Of a stretch of 6,243 nucleotides of DNA, positions 1-6,166 are shown piece after piece. This DNA comes from Eubacteriales bacterium (GTDB lineage: Bacteria > Bacillota > Clostridia > JAQUNY01). The DNA lies in the NCBI GenBank assembly GCA_028717405.1, contig JAQUNY010000104.1, positions 1 through 6,243 of the forward strand, in the 5' to 3' direction. The notes under the pieces are model-generated. The model made no database searches. It had not been told where the DNA came from and worked only from the letters and a program-made list of their open reading frames with translations. Each line of letters opens with the position of its first letter. The stretch's first letter is position 1. The position numbers and the translations under genes were made by a program.

Positions 1-273
1 TCAGTGATATTTACACAGAGCGGGTTTTATGCGCGTGAATTCGTCAGCCGGACACATGGCGGCATGGTTGGCGTGAATGTAGGCATACCTGTTCCTATGG
101 GGATTTTTCCGTTTGCCGGCCATAAGATGTCGTTTTTCGGAGATCTGCACTGCCACGGGAAGGATGCCATCTGCTTCTTTACCGAATCAAAAGTTGTTAC
201 CGCGCGCTGGTTTGACGATGAAGAAATCAAAAAAGAAAATGTACATACATGGGACGGGTCGATGACAGTATGA
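1..273 (+). CDS. Methylmalonate/malonate-semialdehyde dehydrogenase (CoA-acylating), C-terminal end
   Basis: This is the last 90 residues of a gene that begins before the window; family members are usually about 480-500 residues long. The fragment shows the C-terminal signature of the MmsA/IolA branch of the aldehyde dehydrogenase superfamily: GMVGVNVGIPVPMG, then FPFAGHKMSFFGDLH, then HGKDAICFFTESKVVTARW. Known family members oxidise methylmalonate or malonate semialdehyde with NAD+ and CoA, releasing CO2 and giving propionyl-CoA or acetyl-CoA; IolA does this at the end of myo-inositol breakdown, in the cytosol. The catalytic cysteine and the NAD-binding fold lie outside the window and cannot be checked. 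The stop codon TGA overlaps the start of the next gene (ATGA at 270-273), so the two are probably translationally coupled. Family assignment is firm; the true substrate (malonate, methylmalonate or another C3 semialdehyde) is open. Confidence 0.9.
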   Translation, partial: SVIFTQSGFYAREFVSRTHGGMVGVNVGIPVPMGIFPFAGHKMSFFGDLHCHGKDAICFFTESKVVTARWFDDEEIKKENVHTWDGSMTV

Positions 274-1295
274 ATGATTATTTATTATGGCTGGCTAATG
301 AAAGCTGTAGTGTATGGTGGAATGATTCGGCGCGGATGAAGGAATTGGAGAATGCGCTTAAACATGGTGCTCAGGGAGTGACAACCAACCCGGTTCTTAT
401 TGCTGATTCACTTTATGCTAAAGAGGAGGGCTGGGCTTTCGAATTGCGCAATTTATTAGAAAACCCGCCTTCACCGGAGCGGACAGAGGAAATAATCCGC
501 AGAATAACTTGTAAAATAGCAGCTATGTTCAGACCTGTTTATGACAGGACAGAAGGCATGCAGGGATATGTATGCGCCCAGGTTGACCCAAGGCAGGCAG
601 GAAACCGCGGATTTATGCTGGATATGGCCAGACGTTTACATACATGGGCACCAAACATAGCTGTGAAGCTGCCGGTTACTTATGCCGGCCTTGATGTATT
701 AGAAGAATGTATTTCTGAGGGTATAACAGTGACTGCAACAGTCAGCTTTACAGTTCCGCAGGTTTTCGAAACGGCACGGCGGTACATTAAAGGGAAAAAG
801 CGTGCTCATAGCAGGGGAAATCAGGCAGGCAGATGCTTTTCTGTGGTTATGGTCGGCAGGATTGATGACTACATAAGGGATGTAGTACATGATGGGAAAA
901 TGGACATACCGGAATTTGACATAGTACAATGTGGAACGGCTATTATTAAACGGTTGTATGAATATTACAGGAACAATAATATCGATGCAATACTCATGCC
1001 GGCGGGTATGCGCGGAAGCTATCACGCCACTTCGCTTGCAGGCGGCGTCATGTCTATGTCTATTCATCCGAAGATACAGAATATGCTAAATGATGTGGCA
1101 AGACCCTATCGGCAAATGATAAACGAATCGATTGACAAGAAAGTGATTAAAAAGTTGTTGGAAATACCGGAATTTGTACGGGCCTATGAACCTGACGGTA
1201 TGAAGCCGGCAGATTTCATAACATACGGCGTAGTGCAGAAAACGCTGGCCCAGTTTACGGAGTCATGGATGAAAATAGAATCCTTTTCTTGTTGA
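270..1295 (+). CDS. Transaldolase-family protein
   Basis: A 341-residue cytosolic protein of the transaldolase/fructose-6-phosphate aldolase class I family, a TIM barrel. Visible landmarks are TTNP at residues 38-41, VKLP with the expected Schiff-base lysine Lys133, GITVTATVSF around 152-160, VGRIDD at 195-200 and AGMRG with Arg248. These match the conserved strands of the family, in which a lysine forms an imine with a ketose and the enzyme transfers or releases a dihydroxyacetone-type unit. It is longer than small FSA-type enzymes (about 220 residues) and nearer in size to classical transaldolases, but the QVDP and VKLP motifs resemble the broad 'transaldolase family protein' group rather than TalB. 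ATG270 is preferred over ATG249 because it forms an ATGA overlap with the upstream stop and has a purine-rich GGACGGG about 11 nt ahead. The coupling to a semialdehyde dehydrogenase suggests that it releases a C3 aldehyde that the dehydrogenase consumes (inference). The substrate cannot be read from the sequence. Confidence 0.88.
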   Translation: MNDYLLWLANESCSVWWNDSARMKELENALKHGAQGVTTNPVLIADSLYAKEEGWAFELRNLLENPPSPERTEEIIRRITCKIAAMFRPVYDRTEGMQGYVCAQVDPRQAGNRGFMLDMARRLHTWAPNIAVKLPVTYAGLDVLEECISEGITVTATVSFTVPQVFETARRYIKGKKRAHSRGNQAGRCFSVVMVGRIDDYIRDVVHDGKMDIPEFDIVQCGTAIIKRLYEYYRNNNIDAILMPAGMRGSYHATSLAGGVMSMSIHPKIQNMLNDVARPYRQMINESIDKKVIKKLLEIPEFVRAYEPDGMKPADFITYGVVQKTLAQFTESWMKIESFSC

Positions 1296-1312
1296 TATTA
1301 ATATAATGCGGG

Positions 1313-3595
1313 TTGAAGTTCTATATGAAAATAACATTATTGAAAATTATGACTTTTACTTTAATAATAGCAGTAATGATGCCGGCAGGTGCGTGTATGA
1401 ATAAAAAAGATGGTTCAATCAATATTGAGGAAATGCTTAATTTTAATCTTCCCCGGAGTTACGGCCCTTTAGATGCAGCGCATATTGACAATGGCGGAGT
1501 AAAGGAGCAATTCATCAAAGCGGTTTCGGAATTACCGGAAGAAGTCACAATAATCAAGCAATTAAATATAAATAATTTTAAAGCAGGCATGGTTACACAA
1601 TTCTATGTATCGCCGCATGGAAATACCGAAGGTGACGGTTCATTTGGAAATCCTTTAAATAGTATACAAAGAGCAATTTCTAAAGCATCATATAAAAAAG
1701 GCGCGGTCATTTGGCTGCGCGGCGGGAACTATAATGTAAAAAACACAATAGAGATAGGCGCGGAATGCTCCGGTACGATAAATTCACCGCTTTTCATCAG
1801 CGCATATAAAGATGAGGATGTTGTAATATCAGGCGGAGTAGATATCCCTGTATCAAGTTTTGAGAAAGCAAACGATGAGACAGCACTTACAAGATTGCCC
1901 GAAAAATCGCACGGCAATGTTTTTGTTGTTGACCTTAAGGCTCTGGGTATAAAGTATTATGGTTCCATATCCGCCGGCGGATCACCTATGCTGATAATAG
2001 ACGGCAGCCGTCAGACACTTGCCAGGTACCCCAATAAAGGAGAAGATGAGATAGTGATGGGCCGGGTATTGGAAGTTGGCGGGGTGACAAATTCTATCAG
2101 TGAGTTTTATAAAGATAATTCATCGAAGAGTAACGGCTGGGAGATTGAGATATCTGACAGCCATTCTCTCTCCTGGGATGAGTCGAATGATGTATGGATC
2201 TTTGGAGCAGTATATGCTGAATGGGAGAAATCTTACTATAAAGTAAATATTAACAATGAAAGGAATAGTCTTAATTCATCCGGAAAAAGCCAATATGGAG
2301 CAAGATACCTGAAAGATAACTCTTATTATTTCCTGAATGTCTTTGAAGAACTCGATACTCCAGGTGAATGGTATCTGGATCGCAATGAAGGTAAATTATA
2401 TATTTGGCCCGTAGGAGATATAAGCAAATCCAAAGTAACATTTGTGACATCATCATATAATATTTTAAATTTAAATAATACAGAAAATGTAATAATCAAC
2501 GGAATAAAATTTGAAGCAACACTGGGTAAAGCAGTATCAATCAACACAGGAAGCAGGAATATGCTGCAGAACTGCGAAATAACCAATACAGTGTCAAATA
2601 ACTTTTATGTAAAGGGAGGATATAAGAATGGCATAATATTCTCCACATTATCAAAATCAGATGAAGCTGCCGTTAATTTAACCAGTACCGGCAGGAGTAC
2701 GCTTACTCCGGATAATAACTTTATACAAAACTGCATCCTTAAAGATCCCATGATCAAGTACGGAATCTGGATTAGTGGCGTTGGGACTATAGTGTCACAC
2801 AATTATGTAAGTGGCAGCTGCATATTCTTATATAAATGCAATGAATGTGTAATAGAATACAATGAACTTGACGGCGGTCCATATAATACAAAAGATGCGG
2901 GAATGATATATGCAAGCGGGGGAGATCCTTCTTCAAGGGGCAATCATGTGCGGTACAATTACATGCATGATATTACTATAGCAAATATTGGCGTTTATTT
3001 TGACGACTGTTCAAGCGGTGATTATGCATATGGCAATATCGTTGCGGGCAGCAAAGGAATATCGTTTTTCACACATAACGGCCGTGAAAATGTCTTTTAT
3101 AACAATATCAGCATAAATGCGGGTAAATATGCCTTCAGTGATTCAATAAATTATTACGATCCGAAAAGCTCATTGAGTGTCAGATGGGAGCCGATTTCTG
3201 TGAGGATGCTGAATAATATGAAAGAAATAAATGAAGAGACATTTACTGCCAGGTATCCGGCGTATACTGACTATATCATGAAGTTGTCACAGCATGTCAC
3301 AGAACGCTGCAAGGAGGGATATGCAAGGAACCGGCTTGAAGAATATCTGCGTTCACCGGCTTATAACTGTTATGAAAACAATGTAATAATCGGAACACAA
3401 AAGGCGTTTAACATTTCAGACATAGGCAGGCTGACCGTCACCGGACTTGATAATAATTATATATCTTATGAAGATCCAGGATTTAAAAATATGTCAAAAG
3501 GCAACTATAACCTGAAACCCGGTTCTGCGGTTTTCAAAAAACTGAAAGATTATACCGCCATACCATTTGATAAAATCGGACTTCAAAGAAAATGA
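1313..3595 (+). CDS. Exported right-handed beta-helix protein, probable lipoprotein (carbohydrate-active type)
   Basis: A protein of about 760 residues (numbering from TTG1313; ATG1325 is an alternative start, four residues shorter). The N-terminus is a signal peptide with basic residues, a hydrophobic stretch and PAGAC, making Cys28 a plausible lipidated cysteine although the lipobox is not canonical. The next part is typical of pectate-lyase-like beta-helix enzymes: FYVSPHGN at about 97, a GDGSFGNPLNSIQRAI block, LRGGNY at 135-140 and SGGVDI near 173. PGEWYLDRNEGKLYIWP at 350-366 also recurs in large beta-helix glycosidases. Many Asn-rich coils follow. DAGMIY (Asp528) and YFDD (Asp564/Asp565) are the best candidates for catalytic acids. 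The overall pattern recalls GH141-like proteins, but no profile search was possible, so it is not assigned to a CAZy family. No convincing Shine-Dalgarno site precedes either start; with only 17-29 bp after the transaldolase stop, it is probably in the same transcript. Likely role: cleavage of an extracellular glycan at the cell surface (inference). Confidence 0.8.
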   Translation: MKFYMKITLLKIMTFTLIIAVMMPAGACMNKKDGSINIEEMLNFNLPRSYGPLDAAHIDNGGVKEQFIKAVSELPEEVTIIKQLNINNFKAGMVTQFYVSPHGNTEGDGSFGNPLNSIQRAISKASYKKGAVIWLRGGNYNVKNTIEIGAECSGTINSPLFISAYKDEDVVISGGVDIPVSSFEKANDETALTRLPEKSHGNVFVVDLKALGIKYYGSISAGGSPMLIIDGSRQTLARYPNKGEDEIVMGRVLEVGGVTNSISEFYKDNSSKSNGWEIEISDSHSLSWDESNDVWIFGAVYAEWEKSYYKVNINNERNSLNSSGKSQYGARYLKDNSYYFLNVFEELDTPGEWYLDRNEGKLYIWPVGDISKSKVTFVTSSYNILNLNNTENVIINGIKFEATLGKAVSINTGSRNMLQNCEITNTVSNNFYVKGGYKNGIIFSTLSKSDEAAVNLTSTGRSTLTPDNNFIQNCILKDPMIKYGIWISGVGTIVSHNYVSGSCIFLYKCNECVIEYNELDGGPYNTKDAGMIYASGGDPSSRGNHVRYNYMHDITIANIGVYFDDCSSGDYAYGNIVAGSKGISFFTHNGRENVFYNNISINAGKYAFSDSINYYDPKSSLSVRWEPISVRMLNNMKEINEETFTARYPAYTDYIMKLSQHVTERCKEGYARNRLEEYLRSPAYNCYENNVIIGTQKAFNISDIGRLTVTGLDNNYISYEDPGFKNMSKGNYNLKPGSAVFKKLKDYTAIPFDKIGLQRK

Positions 3596-3678
3596 TCAAT
3601 ACGGCTGGAGCAGATGAGCATCAAGCAGACTTAACAGGTTAACTTATTCCTTGATAACCCGGATATATAGTACTTATT

Positions 3679-3694
3679 GGGAGTGTGAAAATTG
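3679..3694 (+). promoter_or_regulatory. Ribosome binding site deciding a TTG start
   Basis: GGGAG at 3679-3683 sits 8 nt before TTG3692. There is no in-frame ATG nearby before the FAD-binding motif, whose strand starts at about residue 14, so this site supports TTG as the real start of the flavoprotein gene. Confidence 0.65.
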
Positions 3695-3718
3695 AAAGAT
3701 AATATAAAAGATAATATA
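3695..3718 (+). repeat. Perfect 12 bp tandem duplication directly after the start codon
   Basis: AAAGATAATATA occurs twice back to back, at 3695-3706 and 3707-3718, immediately after the TTG start. It encodes KDNI twice, so it is in frame and changes the protein by four residues. It lies before the first beta strand of the FAD domain (residue 14 on) and is probably tolerated. Confidence 0.9.
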
Positions 3719-4675
3719 TATGAAGATACCGATGTTATAGTCTGCGGCGGCGGGCCTGCAGGAGTTGCGGCAGCAATTGCCGCCGCAAGGGCGGGAGTCA
3801 GGACGAGGCTTATAGAAATGCAGGGATGTCTGGGAGGCATCTGGACATCCGGACTGATGAGCTGGATACTTGATTGTGATAATAAACCCGGTATTATGAA
3901 AGAAATTATTGAAAAGCTGGAACAAAGAGGCGCAGGAAGGAAAGCAAGGGCAAAAGCCTTCATTTGCGACCCCGAAGAGGTGAAGTTACTCCTGGAAGAA
4001 ATGTGCGTTGAAGCAGGAGTCGGTATAAGGCTGTATACAATGGTGACTGGCGCGCGGAAAAGTGGTTTGGATGATAATAAAAGGATTTCGTGTATCACCA
4101 CAGAGTCAAAATCAGGAAGGCAGCAGTGGAAAGCTAAAGTGTATATTGACTGCACAGGAGATGGTGATCTATGCGCAGCGGCAGGATGCGGATTTGATAT
4201 CGGGAAACCTGTTACAGGTGAGATGCAGCCAATGAGCCTTATAGCAATCATTGGGGGGGTTGATCCGGAGTCTGTCAGGGCGTTTGATAATTCATTGCCT
4301 TACCTTGAGGACAGAACGGCTAAACAAAATTTTCTTGAAGAGTTGCGAAGGGCTGGAGTTGAGCCATCTTATACTGCCCCCTCATTATTTCATGTCAGAG
4401 GAGACTTGTTTATTGTAATGCTAAACCATGAATACGGATATTCCGGCATTAATGCCGGCCATCTGACTGAGGCAACAATAGAGGCAAGGACTGAGTTGCA
4501 TAAAATGATCAAGGCGTTGAGAGGTCTGGGGGGTATATGGGAAAATGCGGGAATTATTTATACTGCGCCTATGATTGGTGTGCGCGAAGGCAGAAGGATA
4601 CATGGTAGATATAGTGTAACATTAGACGATATTACAAATGGTTTTTCACATGATGACAGTGTGTGTAAAGTTACC

Positions 4676-4684
4676 TTGGAATAG
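4676..4684 (+). other. Frameshift point in the flavoprotein gene
   Basis: In the first frame the codons read TTG GAA TAG (4676-4684). In the -1 frame the run from GGA at 4678 continues GIDVHSLDGSGGKAYMKHG without a stop and joins the conserved C-terminus. Adding one G to the GG at 4678-4679 restores TTG GGA ATA GAT and a continuous protein, so a GGG-to-GG contraction is the simplest explanation. Confidence 0.75.
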
Positions 4685-4722
4685 ATGTCCACTCACTTGA
4701 TGGTTCTGGTGGTAAGGCATAT

Positions 4723-4941
4723 ATGAAACATGGTTTGGTGGTTAAACCTTATGACATACCACTTAGAGCGCTAATTGCAAAGGATGTTGACGGGCTTCTG
4801 ATGGCGGGAAGATGCATAAGCGGTGATTTTTATGCCCATTCCAGCTACAGGGTTACCGGCAATGCGGTAACCCTTGGATGTGCTGCCGGTGACACAGCTG
4901 CTTTGGCGGTAAAAACAGGCATGTTGCCACATGAGATTTAA
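4723..4941 (+). CDS. C-terminal fragment of the FAD-dependent oxidoreductase
   Basis: This is the out-of-frame tail of the same gene; it could begin at ATG4723, but open sequence with family-like residues extends back to 4678 in this frame. It carries PYDIPLRALIAKDVDGLLMAGRCIS, typical of the segment that closes over the flavin, followed by RVTGNAVTLGCAAGDTAALAV, the usual last helix. No Shine-Dalgarno site precedes ATG4723, so independent translation is unlikely. A 72-residue product without the Rossmann half would not bind FAD on its own. It is listed separately so that the position of the tail is clear, not because it is thought to be a gene. Confidence 0.45.
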   Translation: MKHGLVVKPYDIPLRALIAKDVDGLLMAGRCISGDFYAHSSYRVTGNAVTLGCAAGDTAALAVKTGMLPHEI

Positions 4942-4957
4942 TTAATGTTAAATTATC

Positions 4958-4967
4958 ACAATATTGT
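4958..4967. repeat. Perfect palindrome ACAATATTGT
   Basis: A 10 bp sequence identical to its reverse complement, about 16 bp upstream of the candidate -35 box. Symmetry does not extend cleanly beyond the ten bases. The position suits an activator or repressor site, but no known operator was recognised. Confidence 0.4.
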
Positions 4968-5018
4968 AAGTTGAATGTATAGTTAACACTAAAGAGAATT
5001 TGTATATTATTTACTGAA

Positions 5019-5049
5019 ATTGGTTATTAATTTATGCTCAATAGCCAAT
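5019..5049 (+). repeat. 10 bp inverted repeat (hairpin or operator) in the leader
   Basis: ATTGGTTATT at 5019-5028 pairs with AATAGCCAAT at 5040-5049: ten base pairs including one G-U wobble, around an 11 nt loop. It starts 9 bp after the candidate -10 box, so it would lie at or just after the transcription start. It is AT-rich and not followed by a U-run, which argues against a terminator. Confidence 0.5.
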
Positions 5050-5100
5050 ATTCAAACCAAGATTACAAATTTTAAAGCCGTGTTCAATGTCATATTTAAG

Positions 5101-5120
5101 AAGGGAGTTGACTGTAGATG
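5101..5120 (+). promoter_or_regulatory. Strong ribosome binding site for the Gfo/Idh/MocA gene
   Basis: AAGGGAG at 5101-5107, 10 nt before ATG5118. It fixes the start, and the GLGRIG nucleotide-binding motif then falls at the expected residues 7-12. Confidence 0.8.
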
Positions 5121-6116
5121 AGAATAGCAATTGCAGGTCTGGGGCGCATTGGTGACCAGCATTACTGCACATACAAGACAATAAAATCATCTGTGCCTGA
5201 AATTTCAATTGATGCGGTATGTGATAAGGATCCACTGTTATTATCAAAGTATACAGCACAGGGCATAAGGGCCTATACTGATTATTACGAAATGCTTAGA
5301 TGTGAATCATCGGCCATAGATATGGTCGATGTATGTGTCCCAACCTTCCTGCACAAAGATTATAGTATTAAAGCCCTTGATGCAGGTTATGCCGTTGTCT
5401 GTGAAAAGCCTATGGCCCTCAATGAAGCAGATTGCAGGCTCATGGCCGATGCATCGCAGAAAAATGGCAAGCTCCTCATGATTGCTCATCCCATGAGGTT
5501 TTTTAAAGCATACGAAGTAATTAAAGAGTATATGGACAATAATGTTCTCGGAGCTTTAACTTCTGCTTTTTTCAACCGTTGCGACGGCCGTCCGGCACAA
5601 TATGACAGATGGTTCTACAAAGACCATCTGAGTGGCGGTATCAACCTTGACCTGCTCATACATGACGTAGACGCAGTCCAATGGCTGATGGACGGCTTGC
5701 CTGACGCTGTTTCGGCTGCTGCCCACAGGTTTATTTACCCCGCAGTTTCGGGTGATGATGCCATTTATGATTCTATATCCGCCAATCTGCTATACGGCAA
5801 CCGGTATATTAATCTCTATTGTGACTGGACAGTTGAAATGAATATGCATATGAAGCGTTTCTTCAGAGTAAATTTTGAAAACGGCTACCTGATTTATGAT
5901 GAATCTATCGCTCCGGTCCTGACTGCCATGTCTGACGGCATTTGTGTGAAGAGCATCGATCTTGCTGGTTGTGATCCCTATGCGGAAGAATTAATTTACT
6001 TTATAAAATGCCTGAAGAACGATGAACCTGTCGACCGTTGTCCTCCTGAAAACAGCTTGTTATCGGTGAGGATGTGCAATATGATTAGAGCAGGTATTAT
6101 AACAGCATCTTCGTGA
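5118..6116 (+). CDS. Gfo/Idh/MocA-family NAD(P)-dependent dehydrogenase
   Basis: A 332-residue cytosolic oxidoreductase, full length for the family. The N-terminal Rossmann domain shows GLGRIG at 7-12, with Asp36 at the end of the second strand, which usually favours NAD+ over NADP+. CEKP at 95-98 holds Lys97, the conserved catalytic or cofactor-contact lysine. The C-terminal domain carries SGGINLDLLIHDVDAVQW, in which Asp178 and His182 are the expected substrate-binding and catalytic pair. Family members oxidise or epimerise sugars, inositols and related polyols, often through keto intermediates. With an IolA-type dehydrogenase and a transaldolase upstream, an inositol or sugar dehydrogenase role is plausible, but the exact substrate cannot be read from the motifs. 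It has its own strong Shine-Dalgarno site and a possible promoter in the preceding intergenic region. A lipoprotein gene follows after 47 bp, probably on the same transcript. Confidence 0.92.
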   Translation: MRIAIAGLGRIGDQHYCTYKTIKSSVPEISIDAVCDKDPLLLSKYTAQGIRAYTDYYEMLRCESSAIDMVDVCVPTFLHKDYSIKALDAGYAVVCEKPMALNEADCRLMADASQKNGKLLMIAHPMRFFKAYEVIKEYMDNNVLGALTSAFFNRCDGRPAQYDRWFYKDHLSGGINLDLLIHDVDAVQWLMDGLPDAVSAAAHRFIYPAVSGDDAIYDSISANLLYGNRYINLYCDWTVEMNMHMKRFFRVNFENGYLIYDESIAPVLTAMSDGICVKSIDLAGCDPYAEELIYFIKCLKNDEPVDRCPPENSLLSVRMCNMIRAGIITASS

Positions 6117-6150
6117 CTATTATTGTAAGGTAAATAGAAAGTAGCACACG

Positions 6151-6166
6151 AGGGGAGTTGAAAATG
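6151..6166 (+). promoter_or_regulatory. Ribosome binding site for the last gene
   Basis: AGGGGAG at 6151-6157, 6 nt before ATG6164. This strong site supports a real gene start despite the short visible coding part. No promoter-like pair was seen in the 47 bp gap. Confidence 0.75.

Larger units (their letters stand above)
3692..4941 (+). pseudogene. FAD-dependent oxidoreductase, interrupted by a -1 frameshift
   Basis: The reading frame from TTG3692 gives 330 residues and stops at TAG 4682-4684. The family's missing C-terminus follows in the -1 frame as far as TAA 4939-4941. Joined near 4678, the two would give about 416 residues, a normal length for FAD_oxidored-type (PF12831-like) flavoproteins. 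The first part has the dinucleotide-binding motif GGGPAG at residues 19-24 ending in Glu42 (RLIE), then CLGGIWTSGLMSW, and DCTGDGD at 153-159, the second FAD contact. The reaction of this family varies (dehydrogenation of alcohols, sugars or other substrates), and the substrate here is unknown. Relatives often lie beside glycosidase and Gfo/Idh/MocA genes, as here. As read, the first product lacks the C-terminal FAD-contact segment and should be inactive. The alternatives are a one-base sequencing error or a recent mutation. The family call is firm; its status as a true pseudogene is uncertain. Confidence 0.8.
4942..5117 (+). promoter_or_regulatory. AT-rich intergenic region with a candidate promoter for the dehydrogenase gene
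   Basis: The largest non-coding stretch in the window. TTAACA at 4983-4988 and TATTAT at 5005-5010, 16 bp apart, each match five of six consensus bases for a sigma-A type promoter. Nearby are a perfect 10 bp palindrome (4958-4967) and a 10 bp hairpin (5019-5049). No T-run follows a stem, so a terminator for the flavoprotein gene is not evident. AT-rich DNA yields chance promoter matches easily, so the call is tentative. Confidence 0.4.

Noticed and set aside
249..269. Upstream ATG249 as start of the transaldolase
   Set aside because: It would give a 25 bp overlap with the preceding gene and has only a weak purine stretch ahead. ATG270 gives the standard ATGA coupling.
699..1067. Minus-strand open frame of 122 codons opposite the transaldolase gene
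   Set aside because: Shadow of a conserved coding region on the other strand, with a His/Arg/Cys-rich translation and no family features.
1302..1307. Perfect TATAAT ahead of the beta-helix gene
   Set aside because: No -35-like sequence lies 16-18 bp upstream, and initiation from it would start at or within the coding start. Chance in an AT-rich gap is more likely.
3637..3659. GGTTA...TAACC stem as a terminator after the beta-helix gene
   Set aside because: Only five base pairs, a 13 nt loop and no T-run.
3651..3679. Promoter directly upstream of the flavoprotein gene
   Set aside because: TATAGT at 3666-3671 resembles a -10 box, and TTGATA at 3651-3656 a -35 box, but their spacing is too short and no good partner pairs with either.
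3631..4251. Long minus-strand open frame (206 codons) opposite the flavoprotein gene
   Set aside because: It lies opposite a gene with clear FAD motifs, has no recognisable domain, and its composition is what the reverse complement of a Gly/Ala-rich coding region gives.
4667..4684. Programmed -1 ribosomal frameshift in the flavoprotein gene
   Set aside because: The codons before the stop (AAA GTT ACC TTG GAA) contain no X XXY YYZ slippery heptamer and no strong downstream stem was seen. A one-base loss explains the data more simply.
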